A stretch of DNA of 11,720 nucleotides from Theodoxus fluviatilis (taxonomy: Eukaryota > Mollusca > Gastropoda > Cycloneritida > Neritidae), in contig JAWQFJ010012036.1 of the NCBI GenBank assembly GCA_034096865.1, positions 7,501 to 19,220 of the forward strand, read 5' to 3'. Each line of letters begins with the position of its first letter. Position 1 is the first letter of the stretch. The notes beneath the pieces were generated by a model. The model saw nothing but the letters and a program-made list of their open reading frames with translations, did no database searches and was not told the DNA's origin. The position numbers were made by a program, and so were the translations under genes. Positions 8,744 to 11,720 of the stretch are shown here, piece after piece.

Positions 8744-8791
8744 GTTGGGGGGTGGGTGGGTCCGGAAACCCCGGAAACCCCCCCCCCCCCC
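8744..8791. repeat. G-rich/C-rich tract ending in C14
   Basis: A TTGGGGGGTGGGTGGGTCC stretch is followed by two CCGGAAACCCC-like blocks, the second ending in C14 (8778..8791). The C run could pair with the poly-G runs about 140 bp upstream. Confidence 0.8.
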
Positions 8792-8993
8792 GTCCGCCCC
8801 TGTACGACTACTACTACTGCTCATCACCGTTGTCGTTCTCGTCGTTGTAGTCATTTTTATAATCATGATTCTGCCACACATTATTCTTTTCTCATTTTTT
8901 TAAACGTCTGTTTCTTTTCCATTTATCCTTTTTGCTCCTCTCTTTTCTTCTGTCCCTGCCATCGTGTGCTTCTTGACGATCTTTCATTGCAGC

Positions 8994-9071
8994 AAGCGCT
9001 AAGGCCTTCCCAACGTTGCGTCCATCCATGAGAAGCGCTAAGGCCTTCCCAACGCTGCGTCCATCCATGAG
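8994..9071. repeat. 39-bp tandem duplication
   Basis: Two adjacent copies begin at 8994 and 9033, each running AAGCGCTAAGGCCTTCCCAA through to GTCCATCCATGAG. They differ at one base (CGTTG against CGCTG). Confidence 0.93.
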
Positions 9072-9107
9072 GCGGGTCTCTCAGTAGCAATCCTAACGCC
9101 AGGGCAA

Positions 9108-9300
9108 TCGTCTCGCGGAGACAGAGGCGCGTTTTGTTTCGAAAGCTAGGTTTTAAAGGTCAGAGGTGAGTGTTCACAGCGAGTTCCTGCGTGGACGGGA
9201 GAAAGGCTTCGGGTTTCGCGAGCGCTCGCCGTGGGCGTCCATCTCTGAAAAGTTGAAATACTTTTCGAAACGAAACGCGCCTCTGGTCTCGCGAAGTGAT
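9108..9300. mobile_element. Inverted-repeat (foldback or MITE-like) element
   Basis: The left arm (about 9108..9145) contains AGAGGCGCGTTTTGTTTCGA. The right arm (about 9261..9300) read in reverse complement contains AGAGGCGCGTTTCGTTTCGA. Flanking CTCGCGGAGAC and TTCGCGAGACC extend the match, with a few mismatches and short indels. About 115 bp separate the arms, and the interior has a perfect 12-bp palindrome GCGAGCGCTCGC (9218..9229). No clear target-site duplication was found, so a transposon origin is an inference. The element ends 76 bp before exon B. Confidence 0.6.
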
Positions 9301-9376
9301 GGCGAATGATGTGTCAGAAGAAACCCGTCCCTGCGTGTATTGGCCTTTCTACAGGGATTCCCCTGGTTGCTTGCAG

Positions 9377-9535
9377 CACGGTGCGGGAGAAGACGTGCAA
9401 GGAGGTCAACATGCGTGTTGGCGTACACACGGGCGCCGTGCTGGGTGGCGTGCTGGGGCAGCGGCAGTGGCAGTTCGACGTGCTGGGCAAGGAGGTGGAG
9501 CTGGCCAACAAAATGGAGAGTGCGGGCCTCCCTGG
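9377..9535 (+). CDS. ADCY3-like: Adenylyl cyclase C1a domain, internal exon B (ADCY3-like)
   Basis: This exon continues C1a from exon A. Its first base completes the split Arg codon (CG|C), and the frame then runs [62 protein letters not shown] carries the Arg (9414..9416) equivalent to AC5 R484, which contacts the ATP phosphates. VREKT and [12 protein letters not shown] are typical of ADCY3. The acceptor ttgcttgcag|C and donor GG|GTAAGC are both strong, and the exon ends in phase 2 inside a Gly codon. One oddity: family members usually read DVWSxDV, but here the sequence is DVLGKEV, so the Trp matching AC5 W507 is Leu (9483..9485). Base composition is GC-rich compared with the flanking introns, as expected of a constrained exon. 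The next exon, expected to begin RVHI(S/T), is not recognisable before the window ends. There is no frameshift or stop, so I see no sign that this is a pseudogene. Confidence 0.95.
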
Positions 9536-11033
9536 GTAAGCTGTCCTGCGTGTTGTTGAGAAGGCTTCGTTGCTCGTAGTGCACGCACCGAGAGCGTTAC
9601 GCAGCGAATGCACGTGTTGCACGTACCGTACTTATTCACTCGTTAATCCATTTACTCCTTTGTTCTTGTATTCATCCGTTCGTTTGTGTGGGAGGGAGAG
9701 ACACACGCAGAGATTACGCTTTATCATTGCGCAAAGTAGGTCTCCACGTTATGAACTAAACATGGAGGCTGTGTTTTAAAATAGCAGAGAGATGAATTGT
9801 GCTAAATTAACAATTTGTTGTAATTAATGCTTAATGCGAGGCAGTAAACTTTAATCATCACAAATGCAACTAACAACGTGATCCCTCCGTTAAAGCACTT
9901 ATCTGACGTTCTGAATCTTCTCGTTTCGATGAATCTCTTGCATTCTCGCTTGCGTCTGCCGATGAATCGTTGCTTTGCTGTGAAAATAACAGAGTGAGTT
10001 CCCGCGTTCTGTGGTTGAGCAGTGACTTTGGCTAGCATAGCAAACCAATCCCAGCATATACAGCTACCTCTCACCCCGTAGCAGAGGTCACATCCTTTCA
10101 AGGTCGTGCAGCAAACAGAACATCCCAAGAGGCTCTCGACCTGCTAAATACTAGAGTTCGCTACCTCCTTGCGTCTAGGAACGATGTAAATACAGCGCCT
10201 GTAGTCGATTTTGTTTGGCTCACATCATATTAAGCGTCGAGTTAGAGGGAAGTCAGTGCACGGACTTGCCAGGTGAACATCCTATGAGCCTTGGACGTTA
10301 CAGACATAGAAGTTGCTATCAAATTTCGAGAAAAAAATATTTTCAACAGCTTTGCTCACTGTGGCAGTGTATGTTACGTTGAGGCTCGTTGCTTCCGCTA
10401 AGACCTGTTATCATGGAGTTTGCGGTAATAGAGCTGAAACAATTTATCGTCATTAGAAAGGCGAGAAACGTCCATTCGCCTGAATCTGCCACCATGTTGA
10501 CTGAGCATCGGTTGCTTCTAACAATGGATTTATACTGTGATATCACGAGGAGGTTCCCTTTTTCACATTCCGTCGACCATGATAGAACTCTTACCTCGAA
10601 TGCATGTTGTCTCATTCTCAAATGCTTCTTGAACACGGTCTGCTTGGTTGGAAAAGGCCGCAGCTGTTATTAGCGTACTTGAAGCACGCGGCAAATCCTA
10701 CTTTTAGAAAGTCCCTCAGGATTGATTAGGTAGTAAACGCCGACAATCGTATCCGTGCCGATAACAGGTAGCAGACGACAACGCCATTTCGTGATTTCCC
10801 TGGACCTTCCTTTATGACTGATGATGGTTATCTCCCTTCTACGATGAAATATAATAGACCCTAATGGAAATATTAAGTCGTCTTTTCTATCTAGAGGTAT
10901 AAAATTGGATGAGAAATCATTTTGAGGATTCGTATATCCTAAGAAGGCCTCCAAAACCTATTTCAAAACGATTGTATGCTTTTAAAGTCGTGAACAAAAC
11001 AATCAAAACTACTCGACCTGCTGTGGGGAGAAT

Positions 11034-11203
11034 GCTTGACAAGTCTGCTACACTAGCAAAGGTCACTGCTTGATAAGTCTGCTACACTAGCAAAGGTCAC
11101 TGCTTGATAAGTCTGTTACGCTAGCAAAGGTCACTGCTTGAACAGTCTCCTACACTAGCAAAGATCACTGCTTGATAAGACTTTTACGCTAGCAAAGGTC
11201 ACT
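11034..11203. repeat. 34-bp minisatellite, 5 copies
   Basis: Five copies of a 34-bp unit (GCTTGATAAGTCTGCTACAC followed by TAGCAAAGGTCACT) run without indels from 11034. Variants include ACGCTAGC for ACACTAGC in copies 3 and 5, and several changes in copy 4. The array is more diverged than the 44- and 41-bp arrays. Confidence 0.95.
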
Positions 11204-11625
11204 GCTCAACATAGGAACGCGAGGCTAATCTCGCTGCTGCTGCGAAAGTAGCGTTGCTGACGGAAATCACCAATGGGCAAATCGTAAGACAGCAAAGTAG
11301 AATGGAACTGGCCTAGCAAACACAGCTCTGCAATCGCGTTTGGGAGAAGAAAATTAGCGTTCAGACAGTAACTGGTCGCGGAGCGAGGGCACAGGGCTGG
11401 ACCTGCATTCGTAATCACCCTGTTTTGATCCTCAAAGCATCTCTGCCTAGTTTGGCGTGGAAGAGGACATGAAGACGTATCACGTTCCAGACGGCATGGC
11501 CCAAGGCTTCCGTGTTCGATCCTCTGCTCGCCAGTGTTTGCCGTCTGCACTCGCACGTCTTTTCGCGTCCTCGCTGGAGGAAACTTGATTCTTTCGCCAC
11601 GTCAGGCGAAAGCTGAGTGTGTTCC

Positions 11626-11720
11626 CCAGGCTTGTAGTGCGTACTGATACACGCTAGCCTCTCCAGGCTTGTAGTGCGTACTGATACACGCTAGCCTCTC
11701 CAGGCTTGTAGTGCGTAGTG
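11626..11720. repeat. 37-bp tandem array, cut by window end
   Basis: Two full copies (11626, 11663) and a 21-bp part of a third (11700) of a unit running CCAGGCTTGTAGTGCGTACT to GATACACGCTAGCCTCT are visible. The full copies are identical; the partial copy has TAGTG for TACTG at its end. The array probably continues beyond the window. Confidence 0.93.

Larger units (their letters stand above)
3932..9376 (+). other. Phase-2 intron of the adenylyl cyclase gene
   Basis: This 5445-bp intron is bounded by GTAGGT at the 5' end and ttgcttgcag at the 3' end. Joining the flanking exons restores an uninterrupted C1a reading frame across an Arg codon. It contains the 41-bp minisatellite, the microsatellite and G-tract cluster, possible SINE heads and an inverted-repeat element. 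No further coding exon is visible inside it, and none is needed, because the catalytic domain reads continuously from IRT into VREKT. Confidence 0.9.
9536..11720 (+). other. Downstream intron (3' end outside window)
   Basis: It begins with the consensus donor GTAAGC after exon B. The next C1a exon is not seen, so the intron probably runs past the window end. From 9540 to 11033 there are only scattered chance open frames on both strands, with no motif I recognise. The distal part carries a 34-bp array (11034..11203), about 420 bp of unremarkable sequence (11204..11625) and the start of a 37-bp array. Confidence 0.7.

Noticed and set aside
8328..8903. 191-codon open frame, and antisense frames 8277..8486 and 8476..8667
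   Set aside because: They are produced by GT and G/C homopolymer runs (Val/Cys, Gly, Thr/His, Pro tracts) and have no unique domain.
9174..9639. Several overlapping minus-strand and alternative-frame open frames around exon B
   Set aside because: They are shadows of the GC-rich cyclase exon and the neighbouring inverted repeat, and encode no recognisable motif.
9802..10954. Minus-strand open frames 9802..10128, 10343..10636 and 10670..10954
   Set aside because: No recognisable domain is seen, a + strand frame overlaps the second one, and lengths of 94 to 108 codons are unremarkable.
9540..11720. Search for the next C1a exon (expected to start near RVHIS/T)
   Set aside because: No acceptor followed by such coding sequence was recognised, so it probably lies beyond the window.

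Overview
The window is non-coding-rich eukaryotic DNA, almost certainly from an animal. It holds two internal coding exons of one gene on the + strand, with standard GT-AG splice signals, inside long introns full of minisatellites, microsatellites and likely old transposon pieces. No prokaryotic gene structure is visible. The exons (3816..3931 and 9377..9535) join in phase 2 to encode part of the first cytosolic catalytic domain (C1a) of a membrane adenylyl cyclase, most like the ADCY3 type. The style of repeats would suit a marine invertebrate such as a mollusc, but that is a weak inference.

Layout: 1..3815 is the upstream intron. It contains a dispersed repeat in two copies (5..190 and 1837..1974), a possible LTR end with a tRNA-Ser-like primer binding site (about 382..785), and a 20-copy 44-bp minisatellite (2317..3197). 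Exon A lies at 3816..3931. The 5445-bp intron 3932..9376 carries possible SINE heads, a 21-copy 41-bp minisatellite (4761..5621), a perfect CRE octamer, a (CTA)n/(GT)n/poly-G cluster (8171..8791), a 39-bp tandem duplication and a 193-bp inverted-repeat element ending 76 bp before exon B. Exon B lies at 9377..9535. The downstream intron 9536..11720 is mostly featureless, then has a 5-copy 34-bp array and a 37-bp array cut by the window end.

The encoded protein would be a multipass plasma or ciliary membrane enzyme making cAMP from ATP. The visible part keeps one metal-binding Asp and the phosphate-contacting Arg, but has Leu where the family has a nearly invariant Trp of the forskolin pocket. 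The exons for the first part of C1a, for the rest of C1a, for C2 and for the membrane segments are not in this window. I found no complete gene and nothing that convincingly qualifies as a new multi-gene system. The most notable points are the substituted forskolin-site residues, the regular hairpin-forming minisatellite and the structured repeats close to exon B.
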